Virus record (IMG/VR): IMGVR_UViG_3300034095_001732
Location: 1-55,921 of that record
Direction: 5' to 3' (one strand)
Source: a virus
DNA length: 55,921 nucleotides
Shown: piece by piece, positions 25,779 through 34,429 of the stretch
How the letters are laid out: each line of letters begins with the position of its first letter
Numbering within the stretch: position 1 is the first letter of the stretch
The notes under the pieces: model-generated
Told to the model about the DNA's origin: nothing
Seen by the model: only the letters and a program-made list of their open reading frames with translations
Databases searched by the model: none
Position numbers and translations under genes: made by a program

Positions 25779-28547
25779 TTAAGACTTACCGCCGAAGATG
25801 TTCATCAGACCTTGGAAGAGACCGCCAAGCTGCTGCTGAGTGGTCTGAATGCCGTTCTTACTGAGGAAGTTTCCGAACGCATTCAAGAACTGAGCTTCCT
25901 GACCGCGAGCCGCTGCCTCCTTGTACGCCGCGAGGTTCTCCTTCGCCGCTTGGTACTCGTTGTAGGCGTTGACGTTGTAGTCGTACACCTGATTGGCGTA
26001 CTGGCTGTACGGGTTGAACGTACCCTGCAGCAGGTTGGCGATCGGGGCGAAGAGGTTACCCGTCTTCAGCTGCACCGCGTTCGCCACGTTCTGCATCGAC
26101 TGCTGGTAGTTGGCCCGCGCCTCGGCCTCGCGCTGCCGCGCCAAGGCATCGCGGCCAAGGATCTCAGCTCCCACAGCGCCGGGGGCGAACACTTGACCAC
26201 GGGCGGCGGCCGCCTCACGCGCCGCCTGCTGGGCATTGCGGATGTCCTCGGCCGAAAGCTCCCGACGCTCCGCGGCCTGCAGCGCAGTCAGATCCCGCTG
26301 CAGGCGGGAGGTCGCGGTGGGGTCGTACCCCGTGCCTGCCGGACCAGTCAGCGACGTGGGGGCAAACGCGTTGTACAGTTCCTTGTACATGTCCACGATC
26401 GGCTCCCTCAACTTTTCGAGGGCCTCGGAGGAGGTGCTGCCCTCCTTACCAAAGTCCCGCATGATCAGCTGATTCGGCTGCGGGAGAGTGAAGTTGTAAG
26501 TGCCAGTCAATGCAGTGCTCACGTTAGTGCCTGTTGTAGTTGATCCGCCTCCGCCGCCAGTAGGAATAATCGCGATGCCTCCGGGAGTGGTTGTCTCTCC
26601 ACCACCGCCACCGCCGCCGCCACCGCCGCCGCCACCGCCGCCGCCACCGCCGCCACCGCCGCCGCCAGCGCCGCCGCCAGTGCTAGCGCCGCCGCCAGTG
26701 CTAGCGCCGCCGCCAGTGCTAGCGCCGCCGCCAGTGCTAGCGCCACCGCCAGTGCCCGTACCAACAGAAGTGCCGGTGTTAGCACCAATGGTGTCATCGC
26801 CACCCCCAGAAGGAATCCTACCCCCGGTATTGACCACGACTCCGCCGGGCGTGCGCGTAACATTCTCAGGCGTTCCTCCGCCAGTGCTCGGAGTAGTGCC
26901 CGCACCCGGGGTAGTGCCGGTGCTTGGGGTAGTGCCGGTGCTTGGGGTAGTGCCGGTAGAGGGCCGGTTACCGCCAGTACCGGCCAATACCACCCCGCCG
27001 GGGGTGGTATTGACGCTCTCTGGCGATCCCCCGCCGGTACTCGGGGTGCCTGCACCCGTGCTCGCGCCTGCACCTGCACCCGTGCTCGCGCCTGCACCTG
27101 CACCCGTGCTCGCGCCTGCACCCGCGCCCGTGCTCGCACCTGCACCCGCGCCCGTGCTCGCACCTGCACCCGCGCCCGTGCTCGCACCTGCTCCTGCACC
27201 CGTGCTCGCGCCTGCACCCGCGCCCGTGCTCGCGCCTGCACCGGGGTTAAAAATGTTATTGTTCCCTCCGGGAGTAGCGCCGGTGCGAATATCGTTGGGA
27301 GTTCCCGTACCCGGGGTAGTGCCCGTACCTACGGGAACTTGCCCCTTGGGGCGCCAAACCCCAGCGGTCATAACGACTATCGACCCGTCGGGCATCCGCA
27401 TCTCGGAGCCTTCGGGGAAGTTTATTCTGGGCGAGGAAGTTGAAGGGGCGACATCCTCCATCCAGACCCCGTTTGAAGTGACGACTAGGCGGCCATCAGC
27501 AGACCGGGTTCCCGGCGGTAAACTCGTCCCATACCCAGCTCGCTGGTTCAGCGGGTCGTTGGGGTTGGCTGGAGTCCCGTAAATGTTGGCCGGGTATTCC
27601 CACACGCCTGTCGGGGAAACCTCCAACACGCCGTCAGGAGATTTAGTCCCGGGGGGCAACGAAGTCCGGTCCAGTCGCCTAGGAGGTTGCTGACCCCCAC
27701 CAGTAGCCGCACCACCAGTAGCCGCACCACCAGTAGCCGCACCACCAGTAGCCGCACCACCAGTAGCCGCACCACCAGTAGCCGCACCACCAGTGCTGCT
27801 TGAAGGCGCGCCACCGCCACCGATCGAGGAGCCACCACCAATGTTCAGATTGGCGATGTCTTCGCCAAGGTTCTTGCCGGTCTCAACGACCGTACCCACT
27901 GGATTGGAGATGATCCCGCCGACGTTCGTGGCTACTTGAACGGGATTGGGTATCCCACCGCCAAATATGTTTTCCAGATTACCCCGGTTCAGGATCAGGG
28001 TGCCGAGGATCGCGGCGGTGGGGTCAATCGGCAAAGGCAGCACGAGCGGCGGGCCACCTTGGTTTGCGGCGTTACGGGCGGCAACGCCGGCGGCCGTCCG
28101 CTGGACATCGTCATAGTCCTCGTAGACCGAATTGACGATCGACTGAATCTGAGAGTCGGGGAGATTCCCATACCCCCCAGCCCTCTGAACGCGACGTTGG
28201 ATTTCCTGATCGCGCCCTTCTGGGGTAAGCAGGATCTCCTTCAACTCATCCCACGTCGGCGTGCGCGTGTCGGGAGTAGTGGTGGTTCGCGGTGATCCGA
28301 CTGCCCCGGCCGTCGGAGTTATCTGCGGGATGGTAGGCGCCGTCGGCCGGGTAACCGGCGACGTGAACAGGTTGGGGGTGATGTAGAACCCCTCTTCTCC
28401 TGCGCCTTCGGGGCGGTACAATCCTGCATCCTCGTCGTTAGGCTCACTCCACCAAGCGTCGGGCCCGCGCCCACTCGACACCACGAACGGTGGAAGAACC
28501 ACCGGCGAGGAGTTGGCAGGGGTGATCGGTGGCGATACCTGCGGCAT
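25779..28547 (-). CDS. Low-complexity internal virion protein (gp14-like C-terminus), 922 aa
   Basis: The N-terminal three quarters are low-complexity: several short SLPPGT(K/R)S(P/A)DG modules, six GGAAT repeats, many GAGAST repeats, TPSTG repeats and a run of about 25 glycines. The C-terminal 230 residues are a coherent helical domain ([48 protein letters not shown]) of the type found in internal core proteins of T7-like phages. So a conserved ejection-protein tail carries a long flexible variable head. Repeat number at the DNA level probably changes quickly. Confidence 0.75.
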   Translation of the reverse strand: MPQVSPPITPANSSPVVLPPFVVSSGRGPDAWWSEPNDEDAGLYRPEGAGEEGFYITPNLFTSPVTRPTAPTIPQITPTAGAVGSPRTTTTPDTRTPTWDELKEILLTPEGRDQEIQRRVQRAGGYGNLPDSQIQSIVNSVYEDYDDVQRTAAGVAARNAANQGGPPLVLPLPIDPTAAILGTLILNRGNLENIFGGGIPNPVQVATNVGGIISNPVGTVVETGKNLGEDIANLNIGGGSSIGGGGAPSSSTGGAATGGAATGGAATGGAATGGAATGGAATGGGQQPPRRLDRTSLPPGTKSPDGVLEVSPTGVWEYPANIYGTPANPNDPLNQRAGYGTSLPPGTRSADGRLVVTSNGVWMEDVAPSTSSPRINFPEGSEMRMPDGSIVVMTAGVWRPKGQVPVGTGTTPGTGTPNDIRTGATPGGNNNIFNPGAGASTGAGAGASTGAGAGASTGAGAGASTGAGAGASTGAGAGASTGAGAGASTGAGAGASTGAGTPSTGGGSPESVNTTPGGVVLAGTGGNRPSTGTTPSTGTTPSTGTTPGAGTTPSTGGGTPENVTRTPGGVVVNTGGRIPSGGGDDTIGANTGTSVGTGTGGGASTGGGASTGGGASTGGGASTGGGAGGGGGGGGGGGGGGGGGGGGGGGETTTPGGIAIIPTGGGGGSTTTGTNVSTALTGTYNFTLPQPNQLIMRDFGKEGSTSSEALEKLREPIVDMYKELYNAFAPTSLTGPAGTGYDPTATSRLQRDLTALQAAERRELSAEDIRNAQQAAREAAAARGQVFAPGAVGAEILGRDALARQREAEARANYQQSMQNVANAVQLKTGNLFAPIANLLQGTFNPYSQYANQVYDYNVNAYNEYQAAKENLAAYKEAAARGQEAQFLNAFGNFLSKNGIQTTQQQLGGLFQGLMNIFGGKS
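26596..26760 (-). repeat. Poly-Gly tract and GGGAST repeats
   Basis: A run of CCGCC/CCACC triplets encodes about 25 consecutive glycines on the minus strand. It is followed by four copies of an 18-bp unit containing AGTGCTAGCGCC that encode Gly-Gly-Gly-Ala-Ser-Thr. Confidence 0.85.
27052..27243 (-). repeat. GAGAST-coding tandem repeats
   Basis: About eight imperfect copies of a 24-bp unit (CCTGCACC, CGCGCCCGTGCTCG and variants) encode Gly-Ala-Gly-Ala-Ser-Thr-type units of the 922-residue protein. The frame is preserved throughout. Confidence 0.85.
27702..27792 (-). repeat. Six 15-bp tandem repeats (GGAAT units)
   Basis: Six near-identical copies of ACCACCAGTAGCCGC encode Gly-Gly-Ala-Ala-Thr repeats of the 922-residue protein. 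The copies are almost perfect, which points to recent expansion. Confidence 0.88.
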
Positions 28548-28549
28548 CG

Positions 28550-29062
28550 TTAACCCGCGGCGGCGGTACGGCTGAGTTCAATCAGCGACGTGCCGTCAGA
28601 GACGAACACGATGGAGTAGTATTTGGCGGCCGTGGACAACGTGTACGTGCCGGTGCTCTTGAAGTTCGTGCCGAACGTGATGACGTTGCCGCCAGTACCA
28701 TCAGTGATGAAACTGATCCGCAGCACGTAGCCGGCCCGGGGAACCGAGGCGGCATTGATCGTGGAAGCCGTGTTGCTGACGCAGGCGATGCGCCGCGTGT
28801 TCCCGTCGGTCGCGGTGAATGCGAGCGCGATGGTGGCCGCGAAGGTCACCGACGAGTAGGTCTCGTAGAGCGGGGTCGCCTGCTCGATGGTCGTGCCATC
28901 GGCCAGTGTGGGCGACTCATACGTGTTGTTTGCGGCGATCATGGCCGACGTCACCTCGTCGTTCCCAATGACCACCGTCGGCTGCGCGATCAGGTTCAGC
29001 TTGACGAACGTGATCGGGTCCGTGGTGCCCGTGAAGGTGTAGCCGGGAGTGACGTTGGCCAT
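28550..29062 (-). CDS. Putative virion structural protein, 170 aa
   Basis: A Thr/Ala/Ile-rich, beta-strand-rich protein (TPGYTFTGTTDPITFVKLN, VLRISFITDGTGGNVITFG, YYSIVFVSDGTSLIELSR). The composition and late-operon position fit a small tail or fibre-associated structural protein. The C-terminal ITFG...YSIVFVSDG pattern is common in phage tail-fibre and head-decoration domains. There is no Shine-Dalgarno before ATG 29062. Confidence 0.6.
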   Translation of the reverse strand: MANVTPGYTFTGTTDPITFVKLNLIAQPTVVIGNDEVTSAMIAANNTYESPTLADGTTIEQATPLYETYSSVTFAATIALAFTATDGNTRRIACVSNTASTINAASVPRAGYVLRISFITDGTGGNVITFGTNFKSTGTYTLSTAAKYYSIVFVSDGTSLIELSRTAAAG

Positions 29063-29071
29063 GGTAGTCGG

Positions 29072-29713
29072 TTAAAGCGTGAAGAACGCGTTGCCCTCGG
29101 GTTCCGGCTCATCCGGTTCCGGAATGCGGATCCGACCCCCGACATTGGGATTGAACGGAGGCGGCGGAGGCATCGGCCGGGGCATCGGCATCGGCTCAAT
29201 GAGCCGGGGACTCGACGGCGGTGGCGGGAAAGGATCCGCCACAGTCACCGGAGGATTCGGGTACACCGTGTTGAAGTTGGGGATGATCGACCCGTAGAGA
29301 GGGTTGTACCCATTCGGCGCACGAAGCGCGGGCGCCATCGGGGGCGGGGTGTAGGGGCGATACCGTGGATCGGGCCCAACCCCTTGTCCCGACGTGATCG
29401 TGGGCAGCTGCTGTCCGGGGCCCACCATGGTCGGGGGGACATAACCCGACGCCGGCCCCGGGGGCATCGTCACCCCACCGAACATGGACGGCACGGAATT
29501 GACGGTCCCCATCGGCGACACAAACATCGGCGGCTGCGGCTGATAGTACTGCATCAGGTCCGTGAGATCCTCGCCGTCCTCAGGCTCGGGCATACGAACT
29601 CGGCCCCCGATGTTGGGGTTGAACGCGGGCGGTGCCGGGGGCGGGGACATCGGCGGAGGCATCGGACGGGGAACAAAAGTCTCTGGCATCTTAAAATCGT
29701 ACGAGGGGCTCAT
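29072..29713 (-). CDS. Proline-rich protein with duplicated FNPN-GGR motif, 213 aa
   Basis: An extended Pro/Met-rich protein without predicted globular core. Near both ends it carries the same motif, FNPN(I/V)GGR(V/I)R(M/I)PEP(E/D), preceded by a Pro run, so it arose by internal duplication. The end motifs may be short binding linear motifs for a partner in the particle. Late-operon position suggests a virion or assembly protein; the function is unknown. Confidence 0.6.
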   Translation of the reverse strand: MSPSYDFKMPETFVPRPMPPPMSPPPAPPAFNPNIGGRVRMPEPEDGEDLTDLMQYYQPQPPMFVSPMGTVNSVPSMFGGVTMPPGPASGYVPPTMVGPGQQLPTITSGQGVGPDPRYRPYTPPPMAPALRAPNGYNPLYGSIIPNFNTVYPNPPVTVADPFPPPPSSPRLIEPMPMPRPMPPPPPFNPNVGGRIRIPEPDEPEPEGNAFFTL

Positions 29714-29720
29714 AATTAAG

Positions 29721-32378
29721 TTAAATCTGCACTAGGTTGGCCCGTTGACCGGGTCGAGTTTCAAATCCGAGGGACATGACCGAGATGAAGCCTTGGGTGT
29801 TGGTGACCTTCATCCAGCTCAACCGGCCCTGCCGACGCGTGATCAGCGGCAGCCGGAACTCCTGCACCATCTCGGGCTCAAAGCCCGTGCCCGACTGCAC
29901 GCCAATCGGCCCGGTGGCGTAGTCCTTCCGGTACGGGCGGTTGTAGTCGTTGTTCGCGTTGGTCAGGTCGTACGGCGTGTCGTTGAACTTCCAACTCTCC
30001 GCCCGGCTGTACGTCTGGTCAGTCAGCACGACCGACTCCTCATTGGCCCCTTCGCTGTAAGATGAGGCCGAGAACCGGGCGCGGTTGGTGGCAAGGTCGA
30101 GGTACAGCCGGCGCTGGAAGTGGTTCAGGTTCGACGTGTCGTACGCGCGGGTGACCAGCTCGGTCGAGATCTCAGCCACGATGGAGCCGCTGATGTCGTT
30201 CTGCCCCTCGTCGGTGACGAAGATCCGGCCGTCCTCGGTGATCGCATGCAGGCGCTGCAGGCCGAGGTAGTCGATCACCTGCCAGCTCTGGATCGCCATC
30301 GACATTTCGGGGGCGAAGTTCCACTCACCGTACCACTGGTCGGTGGTGAAGTTGTAGACAACGACCGCGTTGCAGACCGTGCTGTTGTCCAGCGGCAAGG
30401 CGATGTAGAGCTTGTTGCTCCAGTAGCCCATGCTGATCTTGTAGCCGTAGGGCCAGTTGACCCGGCTCATGATCTTCCTCACTCGCGACGACAGGGGCAG
30501 CGTCTTGTGCTGCGTCGAGTTGTTGGTCGAGGTCAGCGTCAGCATGTTGACGTTGCCGTAGCTGACGTAGGCCAGATCCGGGCCGACGGTGGTGACCGCG
30601 TTGATGCCGACCAACCCGACCTGACGCGTGATCTCGGTAGCGGTCACGTCGGAGAGGCTGCCCTCCACATTCTGCAGCAGGATGATCGACTTGTTCTTAA
30701 AGACGACGAGGCTGTTCTGGCCGAACGGGAAGGTCTCGACGACGTAGTCCGAGTTGCCTGTGTTGGTGCTGATCTCGTTGGCGAGCGGGTCGTAGTCCGT
30801 GAACGCGAGGATGTCCGACGCGGCGATGTTGTCCTTGCCGTTCACCACCCACAGGCGGTTCTGGTAGTACGTCGCCTGATTGCTATTCGGGATCGAGTTG
30901 AAGGACGCCGGCAACGTGGTGTTAGGCACCGGCACGAACGACGTGTCCCACTCGCCGTTCCAGTACAGGGGGGTGCTATCTTCGCCGCGGAAGATGTACA
31001 CTTGGTTGTTTGCTTGAACGATGGTGGACTGCCGGATCACCGTCTCGCCACCGAGGCTGATCGTGCGGCTGGTCTTGCCGTTGGCATAGAAACCCACGGT
31101 CTCCGAGCCCAGCACCATGATCCAGATGTCCGACGGGGTGGACGGATCCGAGAACAACCCGGTGGCCCAGACCGAGTTGGCTGGCGTCGCGGTCATCACC
31201 TGATTGGGCGAGCCATTGGTCGAGACCGCCACGTAAAGCCCGATGCCGTACGCCACCGCCGACCACGCATTGCCGTTGGCCGCGTCACGCTTTGTCCACG
31301 TCTCGGCGTCGGTCGAGATCATCACCGAGTTGGCCGCCACCCCCGAGTTGCCGACCGCGGTGAACGTGGCGTTGCCGAACGTGATCGAAGTCCAGTCGTC
31401 GTTGGCTGTGGTACGGGCCGTCCAGACGATGCCATCCGGGGAACTCATTGCCCCGAGCGTGCCGCTGGTGCTGGTCGTCGCCACCGCGGCAAAGACACCG
31501 TTGCCGTACGCCACACTGACGCAGCCCGAAGGATCGGTCGGCGTACTCGTGGCTAGCCACGTAACCCCGTCGGAAGAATACATTGCCCGGTTATTGCTGC
31601 CGGTTCCGCCTGAAGCGACGGCCACGTACTTTCCCCCACCATAGGTCACGCTGCGCCAGTTGTGGTTGGGCTGTGTTGCGGGGGTATTCCGCAACGTCCA
31701 CGTGAACCCGTCGGTCGAGGTCATTACCTGCGTGGTGCCGCCATCGCCATTGGCCACGACCGCGAACTGCCCACCACCATAGGTGATGCCCGACCAGCTG
31801 TAAGGGCCCGGAACCGTCTGGGCAGTCCACGTCAGCCCGTCGTAGGAAGTCATCGACCGATAACCGAGATCGTAGCCGATGTCGTCTCCGGTGGAGCTGA
31901 CCACCGTGGAACCGAAGCTCGTGTCGAACAGGTAGAGCTGGGCGTTCGAGGCCATCGCCACGAACAAGCCTCCGCCATAAGTGATGCTTGACCAGTAAAG
32001 GGGGAGGTTGGAGCTAGCTTTCTGCCAGACACAACCATCCACCGAGGTCATGATGTCGTCCACGCCGGTGCCATCCGGCTGCAGCGCGACGATCCGGTTG
32101 GGCCCAACCGCCAACGCCGACCACTGCTTGTTGACCGGAGTGGTCTCGGAAACCCACGAAGCGCCAAGGCCGAACGGGCTTGAGCCCAGTTCCGGCAGGC
32201 ACACAAAACCGCCGCGCGTCTGGGCATCCTGCGACGAGAAGTCGTGGTTCACCGCCTTCTGCACGTTGCCCGGGCGGATGTTCTCCGACGCGTTGTACTC
32301 ATCGACGCCCGTGAACGAGCCATCACCCACCGAAACGGGTGAATCATCAACTGCGCCGTATGAGCGATACCTGTCCAT
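29721..32378 (-). CDS. Tail nozzle (tail tubular B-like) protein with beta-propeller insertion, 885 aa
   Basis: The first 70 residues (YNASENIRPGNVQKAVNHDF) and the C-terminal half (TTDQWYGEWNFAPEMSMAIQ, AITEDGRIFVTDEG) match the phage stabilisation/tail nozzle family equivalent to T7 gp12. Between about residues 85 and 400 lies a set of about seven repeats of the form W(S/T)SITYGGG.FVAVA...MTS.DG.TWT, typical of BNR/sialidase-like or YCF48-like beta-propeller blades. The nozzle of T7 has no such blade series, so a propeller seems to have been inserted. It could provide a carbohydrate or surface contact at the tail tip. Start ATG 32378 overlaps the preceding stop. Confidence 0.8.
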   Translation of the reverse strand: MDRYRSYGAVDDSPVSVGDGSFTGVDEYNASENIRPGNVQKAVNHDFSSQDAQTRGGFVCLPELGSSPFGLGASWVSETTPVNKQWSALAVGPNRIVALQPDGTGVDDIMTSVDGCVWQKASSNLPLYWSSITYGGGLFVAMASNAQLYLFDTSFGSTVVSSTGDDIGYDLGYRSMTSYDGLTWTAQTVPGPYSWSGITYGGGQFAVVANGDGGTTQVMTSTDGFTWTLRNTPATQPNHNWRSVTYGGGKYVAVASGGTGSNNRAMYSSDGVTWLATSTPTDPSGCVSVAYGNGVFAAVATTSTSGTLGAMSSPDGIVWTARTTANDDWTSITFGNATFTAVGNSGVAANSVMISTDAETWTKRDAANGNAWSAVAYGIGLYVAVSTNGSPNQVMTATPANSVWATGLFSDPSTPSDIWIMVLGSETVGFYANGKTSRTISLGGETVIRQSTIVQANNQVYIFRGEDSTPLYWNGEWDTSFVPVPNTTLPASFNSIPNSNQATYYQNRLWVVNGKDNIAASDILAFTDYDPLANEISTNTGNSDYVVETFPFGQNSLVVFKNKSIILLQNVEGSLSDVTATEITRQVGLVGINAVTTVGPDLAYVSYGNVNMLTLTSTNNSTQHKTLPLSSRVRKIMSRVNWPYGYKISMGYWSNKLYIALPLDNSTVCNAVVVYNFTTDQWYGEWNFAPEMSMAIQSWQVIDYLGLQRLHAITEDGRIFVTDEGQNDISGSIVAEISTELVTRAYDTSNLNHFQRRLYLDLATNRARFSASSYSEGANEESVVLTDQTYSRAESWKFNDTPYDLTNANNDYNRPYRKDYATGPIGVQSGTGFEPEMVQEFRLPLITRRQGRLSWMKVTNTQGFISVMSLGFETRPGQRANLVQI

Positions 32379-33160
32379 CAGATGTTTCGGTATTTGAATC
32401 GGACGATGATCACGCCCGGCGAACCTGCCCCGCCGGCACCGGGGGTCTGCGTTCCACCTCCTGTACCACCAGCGCCGCCGCCACCACCACCGCCATTTCC
32501 ATAGCCCGTGGCGGCAATGCCGGTAGAGCCTGCGGAGTTGGAAGCGCCACCCGTGCCGCCATTCCCTGCACCAGTGCCGCCAGTACCGCCAAGACCTACG
32601 GCAACGCCGGTAAAGCCAGTTCCGCCACCACCGCCGCCACCACTACTGCCGTAATAGACGGTGCCTGTCCCAGCAATCGTCGAGGCCGTACCCGTAACGC
32701 CGACTTGGCCGAAACCAATACTTTCGGACCCCCCACTCTTAACACCTCCGACTCCTCCGACCCCTCCGGAATTGCCCACATTGTTGCAGGTGAGTGAGGA
32801 AAATGCGTACGTAAGAACACTAGTCCCTCCCACCCCGGCTACGGTCCAAGAATACCCAGTATTCAAACCAAAAGAGGAAAGCGTAAGAGCAACCGCGCTC
32901 GTCTGGATCTGCGCCCCACCGCCACCTTGGCCGCCATTTCCGCCAACCCCTCCGGAATTAACCAACCCTGAAGAACCGTTATTCCCGCCCCCGGTCATCA
33001 GGAACTCCACGTAAGTGGAAGGAGCCCCAGCTAGGGTAACCGTGAACGTGCCGCTACTGGTAAACGTGTGGATCTGATAATCACCGTCGTAGGTGATCGT
33101 TCCACCAGTGGCATCGTTTATCTTGCCACCAGCCGCCATGACTAGCTGCTGGATGCTCAT
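32378..33160 (-). CDS. Glycine-rich putative receptor-binding adhesin, 260 aa
   Basis: A short N-terminal beta domain (ITYDGDYQIHTFTSSGTF) precedes a long Gly-rich region with runs such as GGNGGQGGGG, GGVGGVGGV, GGTGGTGAGNGGTGG, and a C-terminal GSPGVIIVRFKY end. This is the form of the glycine-rich tail-tip domain proteins, where Gly runs form a polyglycine-II bundle in T-even-like adhesins. A host-recognition role is inferred. I start it at ATG 33160, which overlaps the previous stop; a longer upstream extension is not supported. Confidence 0.7.
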   Translation of the reverse strand: MSIQQLVMAAGGKINDATGGTITYDGDYQIHTFTSSGTFTVTLAGAPSTYVEFLMTGGGNNGSSGLVNSGGVGGNGGQGGGGAQIQTSAVALTLSSFGLNTGYSWTVAGVGGTSVLTYAFSSLTCNNVGNSGGVGGVGGVKSGGSESIGFGQVGVTGTASTIAGTGTVYYGSSGGGGGGGTGFTGVAVGLGGTGGTGAGNGGTGGASNSAGSTGIAATGYGNGGGGGGGAGGTGGGTQTPGAGGAGSPGVIIVRFKYRNI

Positions 33161-33636
33161 CAGGTAAGCCCGCCGCCGGCGATGATGAACGTGTTGGCGG
33201 CAATGCAGAGAACGCTGCAAAGGCCGCGCTGGGCGAGGGTGCGATTGCCGGTGGTGGCGGTGCCGGCGAGGTAGCAGGTCACGGCGGTCGCGGTGATCGT
33301 GATGCTCGACGCGCTGTTGTTGATGATCGACACGCAGTCGCCGGCCGAGAACACGCCCGAGGGGATGATCACTCCGGCGGTGGTGGAGATGTGCTTACCC
33401 GAGTCGGCAAGGACCAGTGTGTACGAGGTGGTCTGCGCGTTCTGCGGGATCACCCGCAGGTTGCCCTTGGAGTCGGAGACCGCCGTGAACGTCGGGCTGT
33501 CACCCGTGCCGAGGTTCTGGAACCGGGTCGCCGGCCACTTGCGCGAGCCGAGCGCGCTGCCGTCCAACGCGATGAAGTCGGTGGCGTCAGGCGAGGGCGC
33601 GGTCGTCGGGAAGTTGCGGATGAGGGTCGTGGGCAT
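33160..33636 (-). CDS. Tail fibre / virion protein with fibre-type N-terminus, 158 aa
   Basis: The N-terminus contains TDFIALDGSALGSRKWPATRF, closely similar to DDFLALDGLANGTRKLDAF at the same place in the 802-residue fibre protein (35414-37822). The two probably dock to the same partner through this segment. The rest is a beta-rich C-terminal domain (HISTTAGVIIPSGVFSAGD, SIINNSASSITITA, LCIAANTFIIAGGG) seen in many small phage structural proteins. Confidence 0.7.
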   Translation of the reverse strand: MPTTLIRNFPTTAPSPDATDFIALDGSALGSRKWPATRFQNLGTGDSPTFTAVSDSKGNLRVIPQNAQTTSYTLVLADSGKHISTTAGVIIPSGVFSAGDCVSIINNSASSITITATAVTCYLAGTATTGNRTLAQRGLCSVLCIAANTFIIAGGGLT

Positions 33637-33642
33637 GGTCGG

Positions 33643-33858
33643 TCAGGTGAAGATCTTGAAGAGCCACGAGGCGCCGACGCCGATCACGGCGAAGACCGCG
33701 CCCCACTGCAGGAGCTTCTTGTCGTGAGAGTCAACGCGGTGCTCGATGTGTTCAACCCGTTGGGCAAGGCCACGGTGCCCCATCTGGGCATCCCCCACGA
33801 TCGCCTTTTCGATGCGATCGACGGACGACTGGAGTCGGTCGAAGTTGTCTGGTGTCAT
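33643..33858 (-). CDS. Holin-like / XhlA-type membrane protein, 71 aa
   Basis: An amphipathic, charged N-terminal helix (residues 1-45, LQSSVDRIEKAIVG, RVEHIEHRVDSHDKK) is followed by one membrane segment at the end (LLQWGAVFAVIGVGASWLFKIF). This layout matches haemolysin XhlA-type proteins that support holin function. It lies beside another hydrophobic small protein and an exported protein, so the cluster is probably the lysis cassette. Confidence 0.6.
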   Translation of the reverse strand: MTPDNFDRLQSSVDRIEKAIVGDAQMGHRGLAQRVEHIEHRVDSHDKKLLQWGAVFAVIGVGASWLFKIFT

Positions 33859-33897
33859 CTAGGGCGAATCGGAGGGGGCCGGTGATCCGGCCGCGAG

Positions 33898-34227
33898 TTA
33901 CGGGAGGATCGACAGACTGATCGTCGCCCGGATGGGCGCCTGCGGGACCGTGATGGTGATCTCGTTCGAGTCGACGAAGCCGACCGAGTTGGAGACCCGC
34001 ACCTTGTAGGTGCCCGCGGAATCGCCGGTGACGCTCTCAATGGTCAGGGACGAACTGGTCTCGCCGGCGATCGGGGTGTTGTTTTTGTACCACACGTAGG
34101 TGAAGGGCAACGTGCCGCCCTCCACCGACGAGGAGAAGATCGCCTTCCGCCCTACCGGGACCGGGGTCGGGGCCACCTGAGCCGCGAGGGTCGCGGCCAA
34201 GAGGAACAGGACGGAGAGGAACTTCAC
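33898..34227 (-). CDS. Exported Ig-like domain protein, 109 aa
   Basis: A clear signal peptide (MKFLSVLFLLAATLAAQVA, cleavage probably near residue 18-20) precedes one immunoglobulin-like domain of about 85 residues: GRKAIFSSSVEGG, YVWYKNNTPIAGE, SLTIESVTGDSAGTYKVRVSN. The central Trp and the D-AGTY-V tyrosine corner are classic I-set/V-set features; the usual first Cys is absent. The protein should be secreted to the periplasm or cell surface. It sits between two membrane proteins of the lysis cluster, so it may be a spanin substitute, an envelope-binding factor or a superinfection-exclusion protein. None of these is shown. Confidence 0.75.
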   Translation of the reverse strand: MKFLSVLFLLAATLAAQVAPTPVPVGRKAIFSSSVEGGTLPFTYVWYKNNTPIAGETSSSLTIESVTGDSAGTYKVRVSNSVGFVDSNEITITVPQAPIRATISLSILP

Positions 34228-34424
34228 GGCTTGAACGAGTCGTTGCTCTTGCCGTCGTCGGCCAAGTCACCGATGCGGTTCACCACGTCCTTGAGGATCG
34301 AGGCGCCGGCGAAGATCAGGATGCCGGTCTGCGGGGGCACGAACGGGATGGCACCAAGGCCGGTAATGAAACCGAGGCCCTTGCCGACGAGGGACAACCA
34401 TCTGAGCGTTTTTTCTTTGTTCAT
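34224..34424 (-). CDS. Holin candidate, 66 aa
   Basis: A small protein with one or two hydrophobic segments (LSLVGKGLGFITGLGAIPF and GILIFAGASILKDVV), a basic N-terminus and an acidic C-terminal tail. This fits a class II or III holin. It overlaps the signal-peptide gene by an ATGA junction and follows the transglutaminase-like gene. Start at ATG 34424; a longer frame extending to 34802 exists but is a shadow. Confidence 0.6.
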   Translation of the reverse strand: MNKEKTLRWLSLVGKGLGFITGLGAIPFVPPQTGILIFAGASILKDVVNRIGDLADDGKSNDSFKP

Positions 34425-34429
34425 GGGAA

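Noticed and set aside
26500-27582. Plus-strand open frame rich in VLAPAPAP and a long proline run
   Set aside because: It is the reverse shadow of the Gly-rich repeats in the 922-residue minus-strand protein.
30120-31556. 478-codon plus-strand frame opposite the nozzle gene
   Set aside because: The minus strand shows clear nozzle and propeller repeats; the plus frame is Arg/Val/Asp-rich shadow.
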